From contig NZ_CP114039.1 in NCBI RefSeq assembly GCF_026965535.1, positions 3,720,001-3,784,000 of the forward strand: DNA of 64,000 bases, read 5' to 3'. Positions 17,175 to 24,917 of the stretch are shown piece by piece. The translations under genes were made by a program, and so were the position numbers. The notes below the pieces were generated by a model. It searched no databases and was not told the DNA's origin. It worked only from the letters and a program-made list of their open reading frames with translations. The stretch's first letter is position 1. Every line of letters begins with the position of its first letter. Source of the DNA: Corallococcus sp. NCRR. Lineage in GTDB: Bacteria > Myxococcota > Myxococcia > Myxococcales > Myxococcaceae.

Positions 17175-17585
17175 ATGCGGTCCTCGCGCTTCGCACTCCT
17201 GGGGTGGGCCTGGGTCCTGCTCCTGCTGCTCACCGCGTGCCGTCCGGTCATCCAGGTGTCCCTGGTGGCGGACGCACGGCGGCTGCCCGCTCCGCGCTTC
17301 ACCGTGGTGGATCCGGAGCACGAGGACCGCCCCCGCTACACCACCGTCCAGGTGCTGGACCGGGCGGGGGAGATGTATTGGCAGCTGCGGGCGGAGCCGT
17401 ACGGCGACATGGCCAGCGTGGCCTCGCTGACGTACGGCGAGTCGCCCCCCGGCTTCACCGTCCTGGACGGGCCCCGGGCGCTCCAGCCCGGGGGCCGCTA
17501 CGCCCTGTACGTGGTGGGCAAGAACCGGGGCACGCTCCACTTCGACGTGGACGCGGAAGGGCACGTCACCGAGGCCGACCCGTAG
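17175..17585 (+). CDS. Small lipoprotein of unknown function
   Basis: 136 residues. The N-terminus has a positively charged start (MRSSR), a long hydrophobic core (LLGWAWVLLLLLT) and the lipobox LLTAC, so it should be lipidated and held at a membrane. The mature part is a compact beta-rich domain (VQVLDRAGEMYWQLRAEP, YALYVVGKNRGTLHFDV) that I do not recognise. It starts 3 bp after the metalloprotease-like gene and is surely in the same transcript, so it may protect against, anchor or export that protein. Confidence 0.82.
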   Translation: MRSSRFALLGWAWVLLLLLTACRPVIQVSLVADARRLPAPRFTVVDPEHEDRPRYTTVQVLDRAGEMYWQLRAEPYGDMASVASLTYGESPPGFTVLDGPRALQPGGRYALYVVGKNRGTLHFDVDAEGHVTEADP

Positions 17586-17629
17586 CGTGAAGGCCCCGGG
17601 CCGCCGGGGTGTTGCGCTAGCGTGGCGCC

Positions 17630-18712
17630 ATGTCTTCGGAGCGCAGCAAGGGCCGTGTCCGCACGGTGGAGGAATGGTTGGGGCGGCTCGCCTCGCGGGA
17701 TTCAGGCGCGCGCGAGGAGGCGCAGTCGGCGCTGGAGGAGCTGCTGGTGTCCGGGGAGCCGGAGGCGCGGGAGCGGACCGCGCGGGCGCTCCTGGAGGAG
17801 CTGGGGCGGACCGGGACGGCGGTCGCGGAGCCCCTGCTGTTCCTGTTGCAGCGAAGCTGGTGGCCTCCGCAGGCGGGCCTCACCGGGCTCGCCGTGCGGA
17901 GCGTGCTGGCGGTGCTGCCGCGGATGGAGGCGGACGCCCCGGCCCTGGAGAACGCGGCGAGCGTGCTCGCCGGGGTGTGCCGGGTGGATCCCTTCCAACT
18001 CGCCGCGCTGGACGGGCTGTTCCAGCACCCGAGGGCCTCCGTGCGCGGCGCCATGGCGCGCGTCGTGGGCCGGCTGGGGACCGCCGCGGAGTCGGAGCTG
18101 CGCCAACTGCTGGCGCTCCTGGAGGACGAGGAGCCCGTGGCCCTCTCCGCGCTGGAGTCCCTGGCCGCGCTCGCCCCGTTGGCGCCGGAACTCACCGCGC
18201 CCCGGCTGCTGGAGCAGGTGCGCGGGTCGGAAGGCGCGCGCCTCTATCTGGCCCTGGTGTCGCTGCGGGGCCTGTTGGAGGAGCTGAATGGAGAGGCGCG
18301 GCCCGCGCCCGCGTTGCCGGACCTGGAGTCCGCGCTGGTGCGCACGTTGACCGCGCCGGAAGCGCCCATCCGGCAGGAGGCGGCGGCGCTGCTGGGGTTG
18401 AGCGGTCCGCTGTCGCTTGAGGCCATCGCGGCCCTGCGCGAGCACCTCCGCGACGAGAGCCCCCACGTCGCGGCCCGCTCCGCCGTGGCGCTGGTGCGCT
18501 CCGGTGCCCAGGCGGCGGAGGCCCTCTTCCTGCTGAAGGGACAGCTGGGCCCGGCCGCGTCGCGCGAGCTCCAGGAGGCCGCCGTGGCCGCCCTGGAGGA
18601 AGCGGACCCGGCCCGGTTGGGCCGGGCCCGGGGGATGCTGGAGACGGTGGCTCGCGACGCGGCGGGGCTGACGCGCGAGGCCCTCTTCGAACTGCTGGGT
18701 CAGCTGCCTTGA
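17630..18712 (+). CDS. HEAT-repeat protein
   Basis: 360 residues made almost wholly of short paired helices with regular Ala/Leu/Val spacing. Typical units are ALDGLFQHPRASVRGAMARV and LREHLRDESPHVAARSAVAL. It forms a HEAT-like superhelix used for protein binding. There is no signal peptide, membrane segment or catalytic motif. It lies 44 bp after the lipoprotein gene and runs into the convergent chitinase gene with a 4-bp gap. Its partner is unknown. Confidence 0.88.
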   Translation: MSSERSKGRVRTVEEWLGRLASRDSGAREEAQSALEELLVSGEPEARERTARALLEELGRTGTAVAEPLLFLLQRSWWPPQAGLTGLAVRSVLAVLPRMEADAPALENAASVLAGVCRVDPFQLAALDGLFQHPRASVRGAMARVVGRLGTAAESELRQLLALLEDEEPVALSALESLAALAPLAPELTAPRLLEQVRGSEGARLYLALVSLRGLLEELNGEARPAPALPDLESALVRTLTAPEAPIRQEAAALLGLSGPLSLEAIAALREHLRDESPHVAARSAVALVRSGAQAAEALFLLKGQLGPAASRELQEAAVAALEEADPARLGRARGMLETVARDAAGLTREALFELLGQLP

Positions 18713-18716
18713 GGCG

Positions 18717-19928
18717 TCAGCACCCCAGGTTGTTGCCGGGGCTCACGCCGAGCAGGGAGCAGAACTGCAGATACTTGTCGATGCGGCTCTGCACCTGGCC
18801 GGGGTTGCGGCCGTAGCACTCCACCGACCCGTTGATGGTGCGGATGGTCTCACCGAAGCCCGCGCCGTTGACGATGGCGTTGTGCGCCGTCATGGAGCCG
18901 GCGCCGTTCTGCGTGGTCCAGAACCAGAAGCCCGTGCGCCACGCGGCGTTCGCGTCCTGGGCCAGCAGGTCCGGGTTCGCCTGGAGCGGCAGGCCCAGCG
19001 CGTTGCCCGCCGCGCAGTAGTTGCCGTTCCACGACAGCTGCATGGGGCCGCGTCCGAAGTACCGCTTGCCCGGAGCGCAGCTGCACCCCGGCGGCCCCCA
19101 GGACGTGTCGCAGTAGTCGCCCTTGTTGATCTCCTCGATGTAAACGAGCCCGCCCGTCTCGTGTGACACGTTGGCCAGGAACGCGGCCACCTCGCGCTTG
19201 CGCGTGTCGGTGTCACCCGTGGTCGCCACGCTCGGGAAGGTGTTCGCGGCGGCGATGAGCGCGTCGTACGTGTAGAAGCCGTTGCGGCCGGGGAACATGG
19301 TGTTGAACATGTCCCGGGTGAGGATGCCCCCGAAGCCCGTGCCGCCGCTCCCGCCGCCGGAGACCTTGTCGAACGTCCAGCGCTGGTTGTCCCGGTCCGC
19401 GTAGTACGGGTACTGGACGATGAGCGTCCCGTTGTCGAAGGAGCCCCACGACAGGTCCATGGCCATGCCGGTGTGGCGCGGGTGGAAGCTGAACTGCGTG
19501 CCGCCCCGGTTGATGAACTGGAACTGCTGGTTGGCGCCGTCGACGTAGGTCCACTGGTGGAGGACGGCGTTCTCCGCGGTGCTGACCCCCACGATGTCCA
19601 GGGCCTTGCCGCTGTTGACGTTGATGATCTTCCAGAACCCGCCGGACGTGGGCGAGATGTGGAACTTCTGCGCGTTGGTGCCGTTGCAGTCCCACTGCTG
19701 CACCTTCGCGCCGTCCGCCGTGCTGGAAGACGCCACGTCGATGCACTTGTTCGTCCGCACTGAGCGGATGACGTAGTCGCCCTCCGTGATGGTCGACACC
19801 ACGGCGGCGCTCTCCACTTGGCCCACGGCTCCTGGCGCGGTGTCTTCCGCCTCCGGCCCCGAACAGCCCGCCAGCGCGCCCACGACTCCCAGCAACGACA
19901 GACCGCGGATCATTCCCTTGTGGCTCAT
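18717..19928 (-). CDS. Lipoprotein with ricin-type lectin domain and GH19 chitinase domain
   Basis: 403 residues from ATG 19928, with GGGAG 5 nt upstream. Signal with lipobox GVVGALAGC. Residues about 45-185 form a ricin B-type beta-trefoil (NKCIDVASSSTADGAKVQQWDC, DNQRWTFD; QxW motifs). After a Gly-rich linker comes the GH19 domain: catalytic-type HETGG in ANVSHETGGLVYIEE, then YFGRGPMQLSWNGNY and ASMT/SMTAHNAIV. It should bind polysaccharide and hydrolyse chitin or related glycans, including fungal or bacterial cell-wall material, at the cell surface. This suits a predatory lifestyle. Confidence 0.93.
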   Translation of the reverse strand: MSHKGMIRGLSLLGVVGALAGCSGPEAEDTAPGAVGQVESAAVVSTITEGDYVIRSVRTNKCIDVASSSTADGAKVQQWDCNGTNAQKFHISPTSGGFWKIINVNSGKALDIVGVSTAENAVLHQWTYVDGANQQFQFINRGGTQFSFHPRHTGMAMDLSWGSFDNGTLIVQYPYYADRDNQRWTFDKVSGGGSGGTGFGGILTRDMFNTMFPGRNGFYTYDALIAAANTFPSVATTGDTDTRKREVAAFLANVSHETGGLVYIEEINKGDYCDTSWGPPGCSCAPGKRYFGRGPMQLSWNGNYCAAGNALGLPLQANPDLLAQDANAAWRTGFWFWTTQNGAGSMTAHNAIVNGAGFGETIRTINGSVECYGRNPGQVQSRIDKYLQFCSLLGVSPGNNLGC

Positions 19929-19997
19929 GACATCTCCCATGGGTACCGCCAGCAGGTGGAGGAACTCCTGGGAGGTGGATTCGTACATCCCAGGTGT

Positions 19998-20022
19998 ACT
20001 TTGTTGCTTTGAAGAACAAAGT
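19998..20022. promoter_or_regulatory. Inverted repeat upstream of the chitinase gene
   Basis: ACTTTGTT-gctttgaag-AACAAAGT is a perfect 8-bp inverted repeat 70-95 bp before the chitinase start, in an AT-richer patch. A second, overlapping 5-bp dyad (GTACA/TGTAC, 19983-19999) lies beside it. It could be an operator or a leader stem-loop. Confidence 0.4.
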
Positions 20023-20178
20023 CTCCCGGGCTTCATGCCATTGGCCTGGGTATCCAGTCAATCCGGGGAATCCGAAAGGGCGTCAGGTGAACAGGGATTG
20101 AGCGCTCTCCGGGCGCGCGGGACGGGCCCCGGTTAGACTGCCGCGCCAGTTCGTTCCCTCATCCCCCGGAGGCCCCTC

Positions 20179-21057
20179 ATGCCCAAGTCGATTGGTGGCT
20201 CCAGCTTCAAGGCGCCGTCGCTCCCGAAGTCGCCGCCCGCCGCGTCCACGTCCAAGGCGCCCAACACCGTCTCCACGCCTTCCTCGAGCACCACGAGCAC
20301 GAGCAAGAAGCGCCCGCTGGACGCTTCGGACGCGTCGTCGTCGGAGCCGAACAAGCTGGCGAAGACGGACATCAAGGACAACACGACGGAGGCCCGGCTG
20401 AAGCGGGCGAAGCTTCGCGAGGATCGCCGTCAGTCGTCCGCGGACGCGGTGGGCTCGTCGGATGGCCGCAGCGGCTTCGTGAGCACCGCGCAGGGCTTCC
20501 AGAAGATGAACCCGAAGATCGACGGCAAGCAGCGCGTGGAGACGCCCTTCGGCCCGGTGAACGCGAGCAAGTTCCCCACGTCCGACCCGGCCTTCAAGAT
20601 CACCAGCCAGGCGAAGAAGGACTACGGCAACCAGAAGGTGGGCGACCGGTACTCGCACCTGGTGGATGCGCTGAAGGCCGGAGGCAAGAGCGACAAGGAG
20701 ATCGCCACCGACCTGCTCAACGCCCTGGACGGCAAGGCGCCCCAGCACCTCACGGACAACAAGTCGAAGAACGCCGCCGCCAAGCTCACGGCCATCATGA
20801 ACGTGTCCGAGCCCATGCGCGTCGGAGGCTCCGGCAAGGCGGGCCGCGCGACGCTGCGCGCGGTGCAGGACGGGACGCTCACCCTGGATCAGGCCTTCAA
20901 GGGGGACAGCCCCGCCTTCCCTATGGCGAAGAACCCGGACTACATGCGCCGCGCGGTGAACTACAACGACCAGAACTTCCGCAAGGAGATCACCCGGCCG
21001 GAGCAGTTCGACAAGCTGGGCGGCTACATGTCCGACAGCAGCGGCGACGAGTCCTGA
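20179..21057 (+). CDS. Hypothetical Ser/Lys/Pro-rich protein
   Basis: 292 residues, no known family. The first ~110 residues are low-complexity: Ser/Thr/Pro/Lys-rich with basic clusters KKRPLD and RLKRAKLREDRR that look like eukaryotic nuclear-localisation signals. The remaining ~180 residues look folded (VGDRYSHLVDALKAGGKSDK, KNAAAKLTAIMNVSEPMRVG, RRAVNYNDQNFRKEITRPEQ). There is no signal peptide. Disordered N-terminal tails of this kind occur on secreted effectors and on DNA- or RNA-binding proteins. The purine-rich GGAGGCCCCTC just before the ATG at 20179 supports the start. Confidence 0.8.
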   Translation: MPKSIGGSSFKAPSLPKSPPAASTSKAPNTVSTPSSSTTSTSKKRPLDASDASSSEPNKLAKTDIKDNTTEARLKRAKLREDRRQSSADAVGSSDGRSGFVSTAQGFQKMNPKIDGKQRVETPFGPVNASKFPTSDPAFKITSQAKKDYGNQKVGDRYSHLVDALKAGGKSDKEIATDLLNALDGKAPQHLTDNKSKNAAAKLTAIMNVSEPMRVGGSGKAGRATLRAVQDGTLTLDQAFKGDSPAFPMAKNPDYMRRAVNYNDQNFRKEITRPEQFDKLGGYMSDSSGDES

Positions 21058-21066
21058 GCCGCCGTC

Positions 21067-21813
21067 TCACAGCCTCTTCAGGAAGCGCTCCGTGAAGAGG
21101 TACGCGTCCCCCGGCCACCGCGCGGACACGTAGCGCCCGTCCTCCACCACGAAGGCGGGCGCGTGGTCCGTGGCGGTGCCGCGCTTGGACAGGACGCGGG
21201 GGCCGCGCTCGAAGTGGCTCGGGTCCGCGAGCGCGGCCATGACCTCCTCCTCCACGTACGCGGGGTAGGTCCGGTAGTAGCGCCCCAGCTTCCACGCGGT
21301 CAGCAGGTACGCGGAGCGCTCCATGTACTTGGGCAGGCACGTGGTGCGCGTGCCGTGGAGCACGCTCTTGCCCGTCGCGGGGGCCTTGGTGCGCGCCAGC
21401 ACCAGCACGCCGTGGCAGATGGCCGCCACGGGCCGCTGGAGCGCCCAGAACGCCGCCACCTTCGCCTGGAGTGCCCCGCTGCCCAGGTACTGCCGCATGC
21501 CCGGCGCGTGGCCTCCGGGCAGCAGGAGCGCGTCGAAGTCCGACGGCGTCACCGCGTCCCAGGTCAGCGGCTTCTGGAAGGCCTCCGTGAGGGTGAGGTC
21601 GCCATAGAAGCGCTTGGGCTCCGGATCCGCGCCCAGTTGTCCGAAGAGCACTCCGGTGAGCAGCAGCGGATCCGCCGCCGGCATGTGGCCCTTCTCCGTG
21701 GCGAAGACGACTTCATGGCCCGCGTCGGTGAGCATGCGCCAGGGCACGGCCACCTCGGTGACGTCGAAGTCATGGTCGGGCAGCGGGACGAGGACGCGGC
21801 GGGCGGAGGCCAT
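21067..21813 (-). CDS. DJ-1/PfpI-family protein
   Basis: 248 residues. A flavodoxin-like fold with the nucleophile elbow VAAICHGVLVLAR (Cys in AICHG) and the preceding FDALLLPGGHAPGMRQYLG acidic/glycine turn. This is the PfpI/Hsp31-like branch that includes glyoxalase III, chaperones and amidases. The exact activity is not decided by the sequence. It is convergent with the previous gene, with a 9-bp gap. Confidence 0.88.
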   Translation of the reverse strand: MASARRVLVPLPDHDFDVTEVAVPWRMLTDAGHEVVFATEKGHMPAADPLLLTGVLFGQLGADPEPKRFYGDLTLTEAFQKPLTWDAVTPSDFDALLLPGGHAPGMRQYLGSGALQAKVAAFWALQRPVAAICHGVLVLARTKAPATGKSVLHGTRTTCLPKYMERSAYLLTAWKLGRYYRTYPAYVEEEVMAALADPSHFERGPRVLSKRGTATDHAPAFVVEDGRYVSARWPGDAYLFTERFLKRL

Positions 21814-21895
21814 GCGGGGAGTGTTTCCCGCGGCCCTGGAGCTGACAAGCCATCAGGAGCCGCGCTTCAACCTTCAGTCCCTGGATGGCATTACC

Positions 21896-22342
21896 TCAGG
21901 GGGGCGGCGGCGGAGGGCTCACGACGGCAGGAGCCGGGGGAGCGTCCATCGGCAGACCCGCATCGAAATCGGGACGAGGGGGCCCGCACGCGACGCTGGG
22001 CGCGTTCGGGTCGGGAACCACTTCGGCGTGCACCCGCAGGGAGTGCCCTTCCTGGAACTGGAGGTCCGCGCGCACGTACAGGTGGTAGTACATCCGCTCG
22101 AAGCGCAGCGTGTAGCGCCCCGGCGGCAGGTGATGGATGCGGAAGTTCCCCTGGAGGTCCGTGACCACGACCTCTTCCTCCCCGCGGGAGGACGAGACCG
22201 CGGTGACGACCATGTCCGGGATGGGCTTCCGGGTCGCGGCGTCGATGACGGTGCCGAAGATGGCGCTGTCGGACTGTGCGCTCGTGGGGGCAGAGGCCAG
22301 CAGCAAGACGAGGCATGGCAGGACGTGGAACAGGAACCTCAT
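21896..22342 (-). CDS. Small secreted carboxypeptidase-regulatory-like domain protein
   Basis: 148 residues with signal peptide MRFLFHVLPCLVLLLASAP. One carboxypeptidase-D-regulatory-like (transthyretin-type) domain follows: IFGTVIDAATRKPIPDMVVT and GNFRIHHLPPGRYTLRFER. It ends in a Pro-rich tail. The domain is clearly paralogous to the N-terminal domain of the VWA protein encoded first in the same operon (IIGTVIDTETKKPLPDVVVT). It begins 18 bp after the response regulator stop and is likely a surface partner of the VWA protein. Confidence 0.85.
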   Translation of the reverse strand: MRFLFHVLPCLVLLLASAPTSAQSDSAIFGTVIDAATRKPIPDMVVTAVSSSRGEEEVVVTDLQGNFRIHHLPPGRYTLRFERMYYHLYVRADLQFQEGHSLRVHAEVVPDPNAPSVACGPPRPDFDAGLPMDAPPAPAVVSPPPPPP

Positions 22343-22360
22343 CGGTGACCCCCTCTCGAG

Positions 22361-23065
22361 TCAGGAACCGCGCTCGACCTCCATACGGTAGCCCACGCCG
22401 CGCACGGTCTGGATGGAGAAGCGGGACGCGCTGGTCCACTTGAGCTTGCGCTTCAGGCTGGAGACGAAGTTGTCCACGGTGTGCGGATCCACCACCACGT
22501 CCGTGCCCCACACGGCGTCCAGGATTTCGTCGCGCTTGAGCGCCCGCTCGCGCTCCTTCAGGAAGAAGGCCAGCAGGTCGAACTCCTTGCGCGTCAGCTC
22601 CACCTCCGCGCCCTCGGGGGAATCCACGCGCCGCCGGTCCAGGTCCACGCTGTAGCCCGCGAAGCGCAGGACCTTCGCCGGGGCCACGCCGCCGCGCCGC
22701 AGGTGGGCTCCCACTCGCGCGAGCAGCTCGCGCAGCCGGTAGGGCTTGCCCAGGTAGTCCTGCGCGCCGGACTCGAAGCCGCGCACCACGTCCTCCTCCA
22801 GCGTGCGCGCGGTGAGCATCAGCACCGGCACGCCCACGCCCTCCTCTCGCAGCGAGCGGCAGAGCGCATAGCCGTCTCCGTCCGGCAGCATCACGTCCAG
22901 GAGGATGAGCTGGAAGTCGCGGCGGGAGAGCTGCTCGCGCGCCTCCTTCACCGTGGCGGCTTCCTCCACGGCATAGCCGCCCTGGTGCTCCAGGTTGTCG
23001 CGCAGCGCGAGCCGCAGGTTCGGGTCGTCCTCCACGACGAGGACGGTGGGGGCGGCGGTGGTCAT
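22361..23065 (-). CDS. OmpR/PhoB-family response regulator
   Basis: 234 residues from ATG 23065, which overlaps the kinase stop (ATGA). Receiver domain: acidic pair VVEDD, phospho-acceptor Asp57 in LILLDVMLPDG, Thr in MLTART and Lys in LGKPYR. The C-terminal winged helix has ELTRKEFDLLAFFL and DNFVSSLKRKLK, with HTVDNFVSSLKRKL and RGVGYRM. It pairs with the adjacent kinase. OmpR-type regulators bind direct repeats about 11 bp apart; such a repeat lies upstream of the operon. Confidence 0.95.
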   Translation of the reverse strand: MTTAAPTVLVVEDDPNLRLALRDNLEHQGGYAVEEAATVKEAREQLSRRDFQLILLDVMLPDGDGYALCRSLREEGVGVPVLMLTARTLEEDVVRGFESGAQDYLGKPYRLRELLARVGAHLRRGGVAPAKVLRFAGYSVDLDRRRVDSPEGAEVELTRKEFDLLAFFLKERERALKRDEILDAVWGTDVVVDPHTVDNFVSSLKRKLKWTSASRFSIQTVRGVGYRMEVERGS

Positions 23066-24906
23066 GCGATGCTCCGGGCGTCGGGCCGGTACTCGGGGAG
23101 GGTCAATTCGAAGGTCGTGCCTTCGGGGCTGGAGGCCGCCACGCGCAGCGTGCCTCCGTGCAGCCGGGCAATCTTCCGGCACAGCGCGAGCCCCAGCCCG
23201 CTGCCGGGCACCTCGCGGCCGTCGCGTCCGGACAGCCGGTAGAACTCGCCGAAGACGCGCTCCCACTCGGTCTCCGGGATGCCGGTGCCGTTGTCCGTGA
23301 AGTGCACGCGGCCTCCGGACAGCGTCTGGACGTGCAGCCGCACGGGGCTGCGGGTGTTGTACGCGCACGCGTTGCGCGCCAGGTTCGCCAGCAGGAGCCG
23401 CAACAGCTGCGCGTCCGCGTTCAGTTCGCGCGCGTCCACGTTCGCCGTCAGCTCCACCGGCACCGGCGCGCCGGACTCCAGGTCGCGGCGCAGGTTGGAG
23501 ATCAGCTCGTCCAGCCGCACCGGCGCGAGCTTCGGCACCCAGCGCCCCTTGTCGATGCGGTTGAAGGACAGCAGGTTCTCCACCAGGAAGCCCAGCCCGT
23601 CCGCCTCGCGGATGATGCGCGCGGGGTAGTCCTTCGCGTCCGCGCCCTCCGCCACCCGCCACTCCAGCGTCTCCGCGAGCAGCCGGATGGAGGCCAGCGG
23701 CGTGCGCAGCTCGTGCGACACCGTGGCCACGAAGTCGCTCTTCAATTCGAGGAAACGGTATTTGCGCTGCTGCGCCACGAAGGCCAGCGCCGCGATGGTG
23801 AGCGCCAGCACCGCGCACAGGGCCAGCATCAGCGTCTTGATCCGGTAGCGGCGCTCCAGCGCCTCTTCGCCCAGGGCCCACTCGGACGACTCCACCGCCA
23901 CCGGCAGCGACGCCAGCGTCAGCACCGGCGCATCCCCCGGCAGGGTCACGTGTCCATCCGCCTTCAGCAGGCCGCGCTCCCGCATCTCGCGGGTGAGCCC
24001 CGCAAGGAGCCCTGACAGGTCCAGCGCCAGCCCGCGCACGTCGCTCCCCTGGAGTGGCTCCAGGTACCAGCCGGACCGCGCCAGCAATGGCTCCCGCACG
24101 TCCTCGGGAAGGGGCAGCGGCGTCGAAGCCAGCTCGCGCGCCCGCGCCTCGAAGTCCGCCACCGGCACGCCCACGCGCGTGGAGAGCGCCACCACCTTCC
24201 CGCGCAGGAAGTCGAAGTCCTCCGGCGTGAAGCGCGAGCGCTTGAGCAACAACAACCGCTGCAATCCCTCCAGCCGTCCACCGCCCTGGCCGTCCAGGAG
24301 CCCGTCGCGCACCAGGGCCCGCATCAGCTCTGGCACCACGTCGCCCCTCGCCGCTACGTCCTCCAGCACCACCAGCATCGAGGGCAGGTCCCTTGTGGAC
24401 GCGAGCACGAAGCGGGCCCGGTGCTGGAGCAGCGCCATCAACGACAGCTGCGTGGCCCTCCGGTCCTTCGCCTTCAGCGACTGCTCCACCAGCGCCATCC
24501 GTTCCAGCCGCTCCTTCCACGGGCCCTCGTCCTCGTCCGCGACCTCCGTGCCCGCGCGCAGCCTGGCGTAGCGGTCCTTCGCGGGCGCGTCCCCGGCCGT
24601 GTCGAACAGCGCCAGCCGAGGCAGGACCTGCTCCCCCTGTTCCCGCAGGTACAGCCCCGGCGTGGCCACCAACGGATCCTCCTTCGCCGCCGCCAGCGTG
24701 CCGCGCGCGCCCTCCAGGCCCTCGCGCAGCGCCTGGCTCAACGATGCGCGGGCGTACTGCTCCAGGGCCTCGCGCCGGGAGCGGAGCGAGGCCCGTGCAT
24801 CCTCGCGTTCCGCGGCGAAGATGCGGTGGAGGTAGCCCAGGCCCACCCCGAGCCCGGCGAGGCCGAGCACGAGGGCGACGAGGGTGGGCAGTAGCCTGCG
24901 CGGCAT
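23062..24906 (-). CDS. Membrane sensor histidine kinase
   Basis: 614 residues. N-terminal membrane helix (LLPTLVALVLGLAGLGVGLG), then an extracytoplasmic region of roughly 330 residues, mostly helical, with no recognised sensor fold. A second membrane helix (IKTLMLALCAVLALTIAALAF) follows. Kinase: H-box FVATVSHELRTPLAS with His near 398, N-box NLARNACAYN, G1 DNGTGIPE and G2 GSGLGLALC. The large periplasmic part is the input domain, and the VWA protein encoded just upstream is the obvious candidate ligand or partner. Stop overlaps the regulator start. Confidence 0.94.
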   Translation of the reverse strand: MPRRLLPTLVALVLGLAGLGVGLGYLHRIFAAEREDARASLRSRREALEQYARASLSQALREGLEGARGTLAAAKEDPLVATPGLYLREQGEQVLPRLALFDTAGDAPAKDRYARLRAGTEVADEDEGPWKERLERMALVEQSLKAKDRRATQLSLMALLQHRARFVLASTRDLPSMLVVLEDVAARGDVVPELMRALVRDGLLDGQGGGRLEGLQRLLLLKRSRFTPEDFDFLRGKVVALSTRVGVPVADFEARARELASTPLPLPEDVREPLLARSGWYLEPLQGSDVRGLALDLSGLLAGLTREMRERGLLKADGHVTLPGDAPVLTLASLPVAVESSEWALGEEALERRYRIKTLMLALCAVLALTIAALAFVAQQRKYRFLELKSDFVATVSHELRTPLASIRLLAETLEWRVAEGADAKDYPARIIREADGLGFLVENLLSFNRIDKGRWVPKLAPVRLDELISNLRRDLESGAPVPVELTANVDARELNADAQLLRLLLANLARNACAYNTRSPVRLHVQTLSGGRVHFTDNGTGIPETEWERVFGEFYRLSGRDGREVPGSGLGLALCRKIARLHGGTLRVAASSPEGTTFELTLPEYRPDARSIA

Positions 24907-24917
24907 CCGGACCGTCC

